From Methanobacterium sp. (GTDB lineage: Archaea; Methanobacteriota; Methanobacteria; Methanobacteriales; Methanobacteriaceae): a stretch of DNA of 64,000 nt. Of this stretch, positions 9,118 through 17,741 are shown one piece after another. A program made the translations under genes and the position numbers. The stretch's first letter is position 1; the number at the start of each line of letters is the position of its first letter. The DNA is taken from assembly GCF_038562635.1 (NCBI RefSeq), contig NZ_JBCFBO010000001.1, positions 1,069,869 to 1,133,868 on the forward strand, in the 5' to 3' direction. The notes under the pieces are model-generated. The model was given only the letters and a program-made list of their open reading frames with translations, had not been told where the DNA came from and made no database searches.

Positions 9118-9384
9118 TTGTTTATTGCTACACTGGTTGGAATATTTAAATTTGATGAATTACCACAAGAATATGGGCCATATGTAAGATATAAAGCTTC
9201 CCTTGAAAAGAAAGACATTGATGAAAAGGAAAAGATCGCCATTTTAAACATAAGCGGTACAGAAAGTTATCATGTTTTATTCTTAGATTCATATAAAAGT
9301 ACAGCTGAAATAGACGAAGAACTAAAAGCAGCTGATGCAAAACTTAATTACAACACTAAAAAAATACTGGAAGGACACTTATGA
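9118..9384 (+). CDS. Conserved methanogen protein, probably DUF749 type
   Basis: An 88-residue soluble protein, FIATLVGIFKFDELP at its start, with mixed strands and helices and no catalytic motif. It looks like the small methanogen family DUF749, named from memory. It starts at TTG after a GAGGTG site (9107-9112). The stop overlaps the next start as ATGA, so translation is coupled with the downstream DUF2096-like protein; the two probably act together. Function unknown. Confidence 0.65.
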   Translation: MFIATLVGIFKFDELPQEYGPYVRYKASLEKKDIDEKEKIAILNISGTESYHVLFLDSYKSTAEIDEELKAADAKLNYNTKKILEGHL

Positions 9385-9908
9385 CTGAACTGCCTATGGA
9401 ACAAACATGGTTAGTTCTTGTTGAACTTTTAACTGACCTTCGAAAACGCGGAATCAAAATTCCAGATGAAGTACCTAAAACTGTTAGATTAGCAAAAACT
9501 ACCATAAATTTTTATAAAGCAGACCCTACTAACCCAGACATGATGAACGAAATAAAAAGAATAAATGATTTTCTAAATTCAATTCAGGATACTCTTCTTG
9601 ATCTTGCTGAGGAAGTAGGTAAAGATTACAAAGATGAATGGCTTAATAAACTTATGAGGGCTTCAAGAGGGGAAAGAGTAGTTGAAAAAGAGGAAAATGC
9701 ACCTAAATTTGCTGTTGGAGTTCCTTCCGGATTTTCAATGGTAAAAGTTACCTTCCAGGAGCCTTTATCAGAGGAAAGATTAAATGATATTGCTGAAGAA
9801 TATGGAGTTATAATAGAATTTGAAGAAGATGACGTGGTTGCAATTTATGGAGATCAAGACAACGTTAAAGCAAGTTTAAAAGAAATAGCTTCATTTTTCC
9901 AGAAATAA
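9381..9908 (+). CDS. Conserved methanogen protein, probably DUF2096 type
   Basis: A 175-residue soluble protein. The N-terminal 95 residues are helical (METTWLVLVELL-like opening, DLRKRGIKIP). After a short linker, the C-terminal part (KFAVGVPSGFSMVKVTFQ onward) is strand-rich and acidic. The arrangement matches a methanogen-only family I recall as DUF2096. ATGA overlap with the gene before gives coupled translation. No enzymatic motif is visible. Confidence 0.65.
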   Translation: MTELPMEQTWLVLVELLTDLRKRGIKIPDEVPKTVRLAKTTINFYKADPTNPDMMNEIKRINDFLNSIQDTLLDLAEEVGKDYKDEWLNKLMRASRGERVVEKEENAPKFAVGVPSGFSMVKVTFQEPLSEERLNDIAEEYGVIIEFEEDDVVAIYGDQDNVKASLKEIASFFQK

Positions 9909-9945
9909 AATAAATTTAATTTTTTATATTTCAGGGAGTTACAAC

Positions 9946-10614
9946 ATGAAAATTCTTGTTATGGGCGATATACACGGACAGTGCCATAAAATCTTTAATT
10001 ATCTTCAAAAAAATGCTGTGGATCTAATAATTTTAACTGGGGATATAACACATTTCGGGCCACCCAAATTATGTGGAGACATATTAAATGAAATATGCGC
10101 ATTTAATGTTCCCACATTTGCGATACCTGGTAACTGCGACCCATCAGGGGTTTATGGGGAAATTGAAAACTCAAGTGCAATTAATATACATAACAGATCA
10201 ATTATTATTAAAAATATAGGTATTTGCGGGTTTGGCGGCTCAAATCCAACTCCATTTGACACGCCCCTTGAATTTGAAGAGATGGAAATATATGATGAAC
10301 TTAAAAAGCTGATGAAACAAATTGAAAATCAGGAAATAAGAATACTGGTGACTCATGCACCGCCCTACAACACAAAAACTGATTTAATACCTTCTGGAGA
10401 CCATGTAGGAAGCAAAAGTGTTCGAAAGATAATAGAAGAGTTTCAACCTTCCATCAACTTGTGTGGACATATACATGAAGCGGTAGCCATCGATAAAATA
10501 GGGAATACTATTATATTCAATCCAGGAGAAGCATCTCATGGTTTTGCAGGCATAATAGACATAAATGAAGATGAAAGAGAAATAAAAATATCCCCCCAAC
10601 TCATAAATCTTTAA
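9946..10614 (+). CDS. Calcineurin-like metallophosphoesterase
   Basis: A 222-residue phosphoesterase of the YfcE/MJ0936-like group. The metal ligands of the fold are present in order: MGDIHG (Asp8, His10), TGDITHFG, PGNCD, VTHAPP and CGHIHE. Two metal ions (Mn, Ni or Fe) are expected, with phosphodiester or phosphomonoester substrates. The GDITHFGPP variant is common in archaeal members. The start has an AGGGAG site at 9933-9938. It follows the DUF pair after 37 bases and may be in the same transcript. Confidence 0.85.
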   Translation: MKILVMGDIHGQCHKIFNYLQKNAVDLIILTGDITHFGPPKLCGDILNEICAFNVPTFAIPGNCDPSGVYGEIENSSAINIHNRSIIIKNIGICGFGGSNPTPFDTPLEFEEMEIYDELKKLMKQIENQEIRILVTHAPPYNTKTDLIPSGDHVGSKSVRKIIEEFQPSINLCGHIHEAVAIDKIGNTIIFNPGEASHGFAGIIDINEDEREIKISPQLINL

Positions 10615-10815
10615 GAATGCTTTATTAAAATTATAGAAAGGAATTATATTCATAACCCTAAAATAAAATAGTATAATTATTTATGTCAATAATCTTAAGA
10701 AATAGACATGTAATCAACTTTGATGGTTAACAGCATATAATATATGGATCTAAACCATTTTAATGAAATTTAAAGTATTTAATTAATTGATATTTATTCT
10801 ATTTGAGGTGAAAAA

Positions 10816-11739
10816 TTGAGGATGATAATGGTAGAAGGAGAAGTAAGCGGTAAAAAGTATAGAGAGCCTTTTTCTAAAGGAGTCTTAGCACGATCTTTAA
10901 CTCGAGCAGAGATGGATCCAAATAAGGCATATACATTCGCATCTCAAATAGAGGCACATTTAAGAAAAGAAGGAATAAAAGTTATAAGTCTAGATGACCT
11001 TGTAGGAATAGTCCGTGCAAGATTAAAAGAAGAAAATGAAGAAGTAGCTGAAAAATATGGACTATGGAAACGGATTCGTACATGTAAAGAGCCCCTTATT
11101 ATATTAATAGGTGGAGCTTCAGGAGTTGGTACATCTTCAATTGCGTTTGAAGTTGCTAACAGGCTTGGAATAAGAAACATGACAAGCACCGATATCATAA
11201 GAGAAGTTATGCGTAAGATGGTATCAAAAGAACTGTTACCAACTTTATTTGAATCCAGTTACACTGCTTATAAATCTTTAAGAATTCCACCATCCCCGGA
11301 ACTGGATGAAGTAATTATTGGATTTAGAGACCATGTCGATACCGTAAGTGTAGGTGTTGAAGCTGTAATTGAAAGAGCACTGAAAGAAGGAGTAAGTATA
11401 GTCATTGAAGGCGTTCATATCGTTCCAGGATTTATAAACGAAGAACTTGTGAGTAAACATAATGTTGCCATGTTTGTTTTAACCTTGCAGGATGAAGAAG
11501 TTCATAAAGGAAGATTCTACTCAAGGTGCAGGCAGCTATGGGCTCGAAGGCCCTTAAAGAGGTATATGAACTACTTTGGAGCAATACGAAAGACACATAA
11601 ATACTTTGAAAATCAGGCCCAGAAGTATGATATACCCGTTATTGAAAATATTGACGTTACAACCACGATTGATTGTATAATAGAAACTATTACAAAAACA
11701 TATGGACGTGAAGAAGATGTTAGAGAAACAAAAAGTTAA
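10816..11739 (+). CDS. pgk2: 2-phosphoglycerate kinase
   Basis: A 307-residue enzyme that phosphorylates 2-phosphoglycerate to 2,3-bisphosphoglycerate, the precursor of the thermoprotectant cyclic 2,3-diphosphoglycerate in Methanobacteriales. An ATP-cone-like domain fills the first 85 residues (REPFSKGVLARSLTRAEMD). The kinase domain begins with the P-loop GGASGVGTS (99-107) and contains the TSTDIIREVMR and EGVHIVPGF blocks. TTG at 10816 is chosen because GAGGTGA (10805-10811) is placed for it; ATG 10822 is the alternative. The end overlaps the CBS gene by 38 bases. Confidence 0.9.
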   Translation: MRMIMVEGEVSGKKYREPFSKGVLARSLTRAEMDPNKAYTFASQIEAHLRKEGIKVISLDDLVGIVRARLKEENEEVAEKYGLWKRIRTCKEPLIILIGGASGVGTSSIAFEVANRLGIRNMTSTDIIREVMRKMVSKELLPTLFESSYTAYKSLRIPPSPELDEVIIGFRDHVDTVSVGVEAVIERALKEGVSIVIEGVHIVPGFINEELVSKHNVAMFVLTLQDEEVHKGRFYSRCRQLWARRPLKRYMNYFGAIRKTHKYFENQAQKYDIPVIENIDVTTTIDCIIETITKTYGREEDVRETKS

Positions 11740-12118
11740 AGAAGTGATGACAGAGGATGTTATAACAGTTTCCCCCAATGAAGACGTTGTTTTCGCTTTT
11801 GAAAAGTTAATGAAATATAAGGTAAGTTCTCTTCCTGTTGTTGATGAAGATGGAATACTTTTAGGTATCGTGACAGCAACAGATCTTGGACATAACCTGA
11901 TTCTTGATAAATATGAACTTGGAACAACCGTCGACAAAGTCATGGTAAAAGATGTAATCTGTATAGGCTCGCAAGATAACCTGAAAACTGCAGTTAAAAA
12001 AATGAATAAATATGGTGCTGGTGGCGGAATTGTAAATCAGCTGATTGTAGTGGATGACCATAAAATAAGAGGTATAATCTCAGATGGAGATATAATAAAA
12101 GCATTAAGAGCACTTTAA
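11702..12118 (+). CDS. CBS domain protein
   Basis: A 138-residue protein made of one pair of CBS domains: KVKEVMTEDVITVSPNED opens the first and VDKVMVKDVICI the second. It ends with IRGIISDGDIIKAL. CBS pairs bind adenosine nucleotides such as AMP, ATP or SAM and act as sensors. It overlaps the 2-phosphoglycerate kinase gene by 38 bases, so the two are translated from one mRNA, and it may tune that kinase or its pathway; this is inference. The start may instead be ATG 11717, which has a GTGAAGAAG stretch before it; ATG 11702 has none. Confidence 0.8.
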   Translation: MDVKKMLEKQKVKEVMTEDVITVSPNEDVVFAFEKLMKYKVSSLPVVDEDGILLGIVTATDLGHNLILDKYELGTTVDKVMVKDVICIGSQDNLKTAVKKMNKYGAGGGIVNQLIVVDDHKIRGIISDGDIIKALRAL

Positions 12119-12298
12119 TTATCAGATATTCATTACAATTAATATCAAAAATAGTCATCTAAAGCAAGTTATATTATTTTTAGATCAGATAGCCATACAA
12201 GTTACACTATGAAAACTGTTGTTTTTCATAAAATTTTTAATATTGAAAGAGTATTGGGAAATTAAATGCCCAAATACTGTAAAATTCTTTTTAAGTTA

Positions 12299-13357
12299 TT
12301 ATAAAAAGGAAGATATAACAAAAAATAGCGTTCCAGATATAACTGCACATATCGGAAATGTAAGAGCCCATGAAGATACAATTTGTTTTACAACATCACC
12401 ACCAATATCTCTAGTTTTCCTCGCAAGCCCCACCCCAATTACAGACCCTACAAGTGTTTGAGTTGGAGATATAGGCATTCCTAAAAATGTGAAAAGTAAG
12501 ATAACAGAAGCAGCTGCTATTTGAGCTGAAACACCTCTTGTTGGAACCAAATTAGTTATTCTTTTTCCAACTGTACCTGTAATTCTATTTCCGGCAACTA
12601 AAATTCCAGAAACAATTCCAATAGCACCTAATACTCTTATATCACTACTTGCAGCACTTCCAGCTACTGCAATCATTATACCTGTTGCAGCTGCAATATC
12701 TATAGCACCCACCCCCATAGCAGCGAAACAGGAACTCACAATCTGCAAATAAGAGAATACTTTTTCTAATCTGCCCCTTACAGCCATACTGGTTGTTTTC
12801 TCAAGAAGTGAAACTCTTAAAAGATAGTAAAACACAAAACCAACTGTAAGGCCCAAAAGTGGAGATGAAATCCAGCTTAATGCGATATTAAAAAGTGAAT
12901 TCCATTGGATATGAGTTATACCTGCATAAACAATCCCATATCCAAAAATAGCCCCAACCATTGCATGGCTCCCTGAAACAGGAGTTCTCCTAAAAATAGA
13001 AATACTAACCCATATTCCTGCAGACAAGGTGGCTATTACAGCCCCTATAGGAGTTATAAATGATGATGCAACTATACCCCCAGATATAGTTTTAATGACA
13101 TTACCACTTAAAAATACGGCCCCAATAAACATGAACACAGCCCCCACTATAAGGGCTTGCCTCATCTTAACAACACCACTCCCTACTGCAGTTCCCATGG
13201 AGTTACCAATATCATTGGCCCCAATATTAGCCGCCAGATAAATACCTGCAGCAACACCAAGTATAATAAGGTAATCTAAGATTTTACCCACTTTCCTGTG
13301 TAAATTTTGGCATGATACTAATTTGTCATTTAAAGAATTTATAAATTCTCCAATCAT
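12299..13357 (-). CDS. PiT-type inorganic phosphate transporter
   Basis: A 352-residue membrane transporter that takes up phosphate with a cation. The PiT signature GANDIGNS is at 46-53. The two inverted halves show RRTPVSGSHAMVGAI and GMPISPTQTLVGSVIG. About ten membrane helices. A 28-residue soluble N-terminus precedes the first helix; the ATG at 13357 is the first in frame and the extension is longer than usual, so a start near residue 29 is possible. PiT genes often sit beside a PhoU-like DUF47 gene; none is here. Confidence 0.85.
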   Translation of the reverse strand: MIGEFINSLNDKLVSCQNLHRKVGKILDYLIILGVAAGIYLAANIGANDIGNSMGTAVGSGVVKMRQALIVGAVFMFIGAVFLSGNVIKTISGGIVASSFITPIGAVIATLSAGIWVSISIFRRTPVSGSHAMVGAIFGYGIVYAGITHIQWNSLFNIALSWISSPLLGLTVGFVFYYLLRVSLLEKTTSMAVRGRLEKVFSYLQIVSSCFAAMGVGAIDIAAATGIMIAVAGSAASSDIRVLGAIGIVSGILVAGNRITGTVGKRITNLVPTRGVSAQIAAASVILLFTFLGMPISPTQTLVGSVIGVGLARKTRDIGGDVVKQIVSSWALTFPICAVISGTLFFVISSFL

Positions 13358-13539
13358 GATTAATCTAGGGATTTAATGTAATTGCTTAAATCAAAAAAAT
13401 AGGATGTTTAAAAAAGTAATTATTAATTGACCTCAATTTTGCCAATAAACTCAAAATTATTATAAATAAAGCCCCATCTGTAATAAAATAGCCATGCTGT
13501 TAATCGTAAGGTTAAAATAGTATTAGACCTAAAGTTAAT

Positions 13540-13851
<312 letters not shown>

Positions 13852-13976
13852 TCAAATTAACCCAAAAGATGTACAAAATAATAAAAACAGACAAGTTTTA
13901 AATAGGATAAAACCAAAACTATTATAAACTATTAAAGACAATCATCTTTTTTACTGGATAACTATTTTTATCATGT

Positions 13977-14061
<85 letters not shown>

Positions 14062-14078
14062 CTCACATTCAACCACTC

Positions 14079-14133
14079 CAAAATCTATGATTTTTGACAG
14101 TTTTTTCACTGTGATAAAAAAATCTATTTTTAT
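14079..14133 (+). repeat. Three small hairpins after tRNA-Ser
   Basis: AAAATC/GATTTT with a TAT loop (14080-14094), CAGT/ACTG (14098-14111) and ATAAAAA/TTTTTAT (14114-14133) stand in tandem. The first has the arm sequence seen in the dispersed palindromes near 6 kb and 25 kb. They may act as transcript end of the tRNA. Confidence 0.45.
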
Positions 14134-14234
14134 AACATCTTTCTAAAAAACTAAATTCTATCTAATTTTTAAAAAATTTAAAATAATTGAAATTTCTTTA
14201 TTATCCCAATAAAATCAGACTAAGGGTTAATTTC

Positions 14235-14711
14235 TTATAAATCTTGATCTAAAACCATTTGAACAAACTCAACAGGCATGGAAGACTTTTCACTTATTTC
14301 TTCTAAAGATAACCCGCAAGCAGCGAATCTTTTAACTACAAATTCTAAAGGTTCACCAACTTCAATGATATAATTATCAGGGTCATAAAACCTCATCACC
14401 CTCTGTCCCCAAGGTTGTTCCCTTATTTTATGCACAAATTCTGTATTTAATGATTCTAATTTTGATTCTAGCTCTTCAATTTCATTTAACTCAAAATAAA
14501 GTTCCATAAAATCTTTTGAAACACTTTTAGATAATGATTTACCTGTTAAATTCTGAAAATGTTCCATGTCATGAATAGCAAAACCGCCTTTAAAAGCTAC
14601 ATTTTCACCCAAATCAAGTTCTATTTCCTGTTTTAAAACATTTTCATAAAATTCTTTTGATTTTTCAATGTTTTTAACCGTAATAAGCGGACAAACATAT
14701 CTGATCTCCAT
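14235..14711 (-). CDS. Glyoxalase/VOC superfamily protein
   Basis: A 158-residue protein with one vicinal-oxygen-chelate module in the first 120 residues: IRYVCPLITVKNIEKSKEFY at the start and WGQRVMRFYDPDNYIIEVGE at the end of the module. The Glu of IIEVGE is a usual metal ligand. A helical tail of about 40 residues (KRFAACGLSLEEISEKS) is extra and resembles a small helix-turn-helix. The ATG at 14711 is preceded by AGGAGGAAAT, so the ATG 21 bases upstream is rejected. The substrate is unknown. Confidence 0.8.
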   Translation of the reverse strand: MEIRYVCPLITVKNIEKSKEFYENVLKQEIELDLGENVAFKGGFAIHDMEHFQNLTGKSLSKSVSKDFMELYFELNEIEELESKLESLNTEFVHKIREQPWGQRVMRFYDPDNYIIEVGEPLEFVVKRFAACGLSLEEISEKSSMPVEFVQMVLDQDL

Positions 14712-14835
14712 TTTATTTCCTCCTTGCACCATTATTATTTACAGCACCTAAAAATATGTTAAACAACATACCAATCAATCAATATTTAAATATTACACCT
14801 AAATATCATATTAATTTAAATAGGGGGTAACATCT

Positions 14836-15363
14836 GTGGAAATGATTTATATTTTCTTGATGGTGACATTAATTGGCGCTGTTTTACATTTATTTTTAAG
14901 TAAAACAAGAACAAAAAATAGAATATTTGAAGTGTTTTTATTATGGTTTTTAGTTGTAATGGTTGGAATTGGCTCAATATGGGCATTTATGGGACATGTA
15001 TTTTTTGCAGATATGATTGCAGCAGCCATAGGCTGGCCTGCTGGAAGTCCGTTCCAGTTTGAAGTTGGAATCGCTAATTTATCCTACGGAATTCTTGGTC
15101 TTTTATGCTGGAAATTCAGGGATAATTTCTGGACAGCTGCAGTAATAGCAATATCTACATTCTATCTTGGAGATGCCTACGGGCACATCGCTAATATTAT
15201 ACAAACAGGAAATATGGCAGCAGGAAACGCAGGATATGCATTATATGCAGATATTTTAGTACCTATCGTATTGATATGTCTTTTAATTGCATACAAAGCT
15301 ACTTTTAAAAAGCAAAATGAATTAATAGAACAAGAAGATGATTGTTTACCAAAAAGCACTTAA
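14836..15363 (+). CDS. Membrane protein, probably DUF6790 family
   Basis: A 175-residue protein with about five hydrophobic helices and a short charged C-terminus. Conserved-looking features are GWPAGSPFQFEVGIANLSYG and TFYLGDAYGHI, which I recall from a methanogen membrane family (DUF6790). Start is GTG with a GGGGGT site at 14822-14827; an ATG two codons on is an alternative. It diverges from the VOC gene with a 124-bp spacer. Function unknown. Confidence 0.6.
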   Translation: MEMIYIFLMVTLIGAVLHLFLSKTRTKNRIFEVFLLWFLVVMVGIGSIWAFMGHVFFADMIAAAIGWPAGSPFQFEVGIANLSYGILGLLCWKFRDNFWTAAVIAISTFYLGDAYGHIANIIQTGNMAAGNAGYALYADILVPIVLICLLIAYKATFKKQNELIEQEDDCLPKST

Positions 15364-15627
15364 AAATGTAAAAAATAATTATTTCTTCTTTTTTATCTTT
15401 ATTAAAAAACACCTGACTCTATCTTCAACTTTCCATCCATGATAAGTTTTGATATATCTTTGGCAGATTCGATCTTTCTAAAATATAGACTGTATCCACA
15501 AAATTATTCAACTGTTGGATTATTTAACTGCTTGGGAGTTGAATGCATATGATAAATACTCCTATCTACAGTTAAAGTACTGGCAAGTTTTTTGTTCTAA
15601 ACTGTTTGCCATCATAAAGAAATTTTT
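15364..15627. other. Intergenic region without a clear gene
   Basis: Between converging genes. On the minus strand short in-frame pieces (for example ISKLIMDGKLKIE) suggest a possible decayed coding fragment, but frames are broken and no family is recognisable. Confidence 0.35.
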
Positions 15628-16290
15628 TTAATCCATCCACTTTGTAACTTCATCTACTGCTGGCCTTGAAGTCTTAGGAGGAATTTCTTTAGGATAACCT
15701 ACAGCACAGCCGTTAAGCCCAAACTCACCAGGATTAATCCCCAGAATTTCACAAAAATCTTCGTCTTCACCCATTTGAGTTGTAGCAGATACAATATGGA
15801 ATCCAATATCTAATGATGTTGCCTTAAGCCACATATTCTGAAGACAATGTGCAAGTGACTGCTGTTCAACTGGAGGAAAACCCTTTTTTTCAGCTACAAC
15901 AATATAATAAGGGGCCGTTCCTATTCCAAGGACACCTTTATTAGCGAACAATTCTAATCTTTTAGAAAAAGACTTTCCTTTTTCTTTTAAATAAGGATTC
16001 TTTTCCATCTGAGCTTTTAATTGTTCAGACATGAGTTTTGCTTTGTTTTTTGCAATTTCTGCAATTTCTTTCATTTTTTCGCTGTTTTTAGGAATAACTA
16101 TGAATTTTCTAAAATACTCGCTTTCATTAACAGCCTGTGCAGCATAAGGTGCAAATAGACCCGCTTTGATTATATCCTCAATAGATTCTTTAGGGGGCAT
16201 TTCATCCTTAAAAAATCGGACAGATCTTCTTGTTTCTATGATATTATCAAAAGTATCACTACATTCTTTGCTTATTTTTAAATCATTCAT
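15628..16290 (-). CDS. Nitroreductase family protein
   Basis: A 220-residue flavoprotein of the nitroreductase fold. ETRRSVRFFKDE is the typical FMN-binding opening, APYAAQAVNESEYFRKFIVI follows, and GLNGCAVGYPKEIPP is the C-terminal FMN-binding loop. Such enzymes reduce nitro groups, quinones or other acceptors with NAD(P)H or F420-derived electrons. ATG 16290 is chosen because GGAG stands 9 bases before it; the ATG at 16305, inside the end of the MarR gene, is the alternative. It lies directly behind a MarR regulator and is probably controlled by it. Confidence 0.8.
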   Translation of the reverse strand: MNDLKISKECSDTFDNIIETRRSVRFFKDEMPPKESIEDIIKAGLFAPYAAQAVNESEYFRKFIVIPKNSEKMKEIAEIAKNKAKLMSEQLKAQMEKNPYLKEKGKSFSKRLELFANKGVLGIGTAPYYIVVAEKKGFPPVEQQSLAHCLQNMWLKATSLDIGFHIVSATTQMGEDEDFCEILGINPGEFGLNGCAVGYPKEIPPKTSRPAVDEVTKWMD

Positions 16291-16294
16291 TTTA

Positions 16295-16780
16295 TCATTC
16301 TCCATGGTTTAACTTTAAAATGTGCATTAAATTTTTTATAAAATCTTCATCATAAGCTTTATTTTCAAAAAACTTCTCATCAACAGTCTTAACAACATTT
16401 AATGCTTTTTCAAATCTTTGAATACCTTTTTCAGTAAGTGATACGCATTTCGCCCGCGTGTCAGTCTCACACTCCTCTCTTAAGATAAGATCTTTTTTTT
16501 CAAGAGTTCTTATAACTTTAGAAGTCATCATAATATTTGTATTTGCATACTTAGCTAATCGCACCTGCGTAATTGGTTTTTCATACCTTTCAAGCCAGGC
16601 TATTCCCGCCAGTAAAGCAAATTGTACGTGTGTCAGGTCCAGGTCTTTTAGAGCAGAGTTCATCTTTCGCTGCCATAAATTTGTAATCTGCCATAAAAGG
16701 AATCCTGCACTTTCTTCTGGCGTCTCAAACCAAAATTTCGCATATTCCTCATTCTTCATATTATCTTCTTTCGAGTACAT
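16295..16780 (-). CDS. MarR family transcriptional regulator
   Basis: A 161-residue winged-helix protein. The HTH core is THVQFALLAGIAWLE, then QVRLAKYANTNIMMTSKVIR as recognition helix region and DTRAKCVSLTEKGIQ as the wing. MarR proteins bind DNA as dimers and release it upon ligand binding or oxidation. It touches the nitroreductase gene at its stop, forming a two-gene operon. An inverted repeat overlapping its TATA box (16825-16853) suggests autoregulation. ATG 16759 has a weak GAAAGAAG site and may be the true start. Confidence 0.85.
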   Translation of the reverse strand: MYSKEDNMKNEEYAKFWFETPEESAGFLLWQITNLWQRKMNSALKDLDLTHVQFALLAGIAWLERYEKPITQVRLAKYANTNIMMTSKVIRTLEKKDLILREECETDTRAKCVSLTEKGIQRFEKALNVVKTVDEKFFENKAYDEDFIKNLMHILKLNHGE

Positions 16781-16814
16781 TTAATAAATAGAATTTAAGC
16801 AACATCTTTATTGA

Positions 16815-16853
16815 TGGTATTTTTATAACCATATATATTATAATCGTGGTTAT
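16815..16853 (-). promoter_or_regulatory. Promoter and candidate operator of the MarR-nitroreductase operon
   Basis: ATAACCA (16825-16831) and TGGTTAT (16847-16853) form a 7-bp inverted repeat, with the AT-rich TATA-like core (16831-16844) between them. Another TGGTAT half-site lies at 16815-16820. A dimeric regulator bound here would block TBP, the usual form of archaeal repression. Confidence 0.5.
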
Positions 16854-17038
16854 TATATAAAAATCTTTCAGCCTTTAAAATTAAAATATATTTTTAAAGC
16901 ATTAATCAGAATATTTCTTCGTTCATGTCTATGAGTTATATTTTATGTTAAATTGTAGTTTTAATTGATTATATGGGATTTATCTTAAAAAATGCAATTT
17001 ACTTAACCATTAATCACATGAAAATGAAGCGATGTTAT

Positions 17039-17686
17039 TTACACAACATTCTGGGCATGAGCGAATTTCTTTAAAAATCGTTCTGCTTTTACCTTAGTAG
17101 CATTTCTCGGACTGTCAAGCTGTCTTTTAACCATAGAAATCACTTCTTCTTCTTTATCCTGAATTTCATCAAAGTATTTATCAAATGATAGAATAGCTTT
17201 ACCTAAAAGTATACTCCGACACTCCTGATCTCTTGGAATATTTTCAAGTTTCAAGAGGTTATCTGTAATTTTTTTTTGAAATTCAGGCTTAGCTCTTGCT
17301 ATTTTCCAACTGTTGTCAACAACGTGTCCAGCAGTGATCATTGATTCATCTGATAAAAACCCATAGAACTTTTCAAAAATATCTCCCATCTTTTCCTGTG
17401 AATCTACAGCACTTAAATTGGCCAGAATATCCATAGCATTCCACATGATAACTTTATTACCATTATCCAGTAATTCTATAAAAAAATCAGCGTGGGGATA
17501 TAAAATTTCTGGATTTTCCCCACTTACTATGTTCAAAACCTTTATGGATCTAAATTTTATCCGTGCAACATCTGAAAAAATCAAATTTAAAAGGATAGAA
17601 ATTAATTGAGGATTATTTACAGCTTTTTCTGCTATGTCTTTGGAATGGTCTTCTTTTTGGTTAAGTTCATCTGCAATATCTTCCAC
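17039..17686 (-). CDS. HEAT/ARM-like helical repeat protein
   Basis: A 215-residue all-helical protein. Repeated helix pairs such as DVARIKFRSIKVLNIVSGE, KVIMWNAMDILANLSA and ATKVKAERFLKKFA resemble HEAT or Armadillo repeats, which form protein-binding solenoids. No signal peptide or membrane segment is visible. It precedes the aminotransferase gene (17742) on the same strand but is transcribed after it, with a gap of 55 bases, so they may share an mRNA. Partner unknown. Confidence 0.65.
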   Translation of the reverse strand: MEDIADELNQKEDHSKDIAEKAVNNPQLISILLNLIFSDVARIKFRSIKVLNIVSGENPEILYPHADFFIELLDNGNKVIMWNAMDILANLSAVDSQEKMGDIFEKFYGFLSDESMITAGHVVDNSWKIARAKPEFQKKITDNLLKLENIPRDQECRSILLGKAILSFDKYFDEIQDKEEEVISMVKRQLDSPRNATKVKAERFLKKFAHAQNVV

Positions 17687-17741
17687 AGTTTTCAGCCCCC
17701 GTTAATCCATATCCTTTTTAAAATGTTGTCATTATCCGGTT

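Noticed and set aside
12219..12461. 80-residue plus-strand frame at the end of the phosphate transporter gene
   Set aside because: Antisense shadow of the transporter; no ribosome site.
15400..15600. Possible remnant of a gene on the minus strand
   Set aside because: Only short broken pieces in different frames; no recognisable family.
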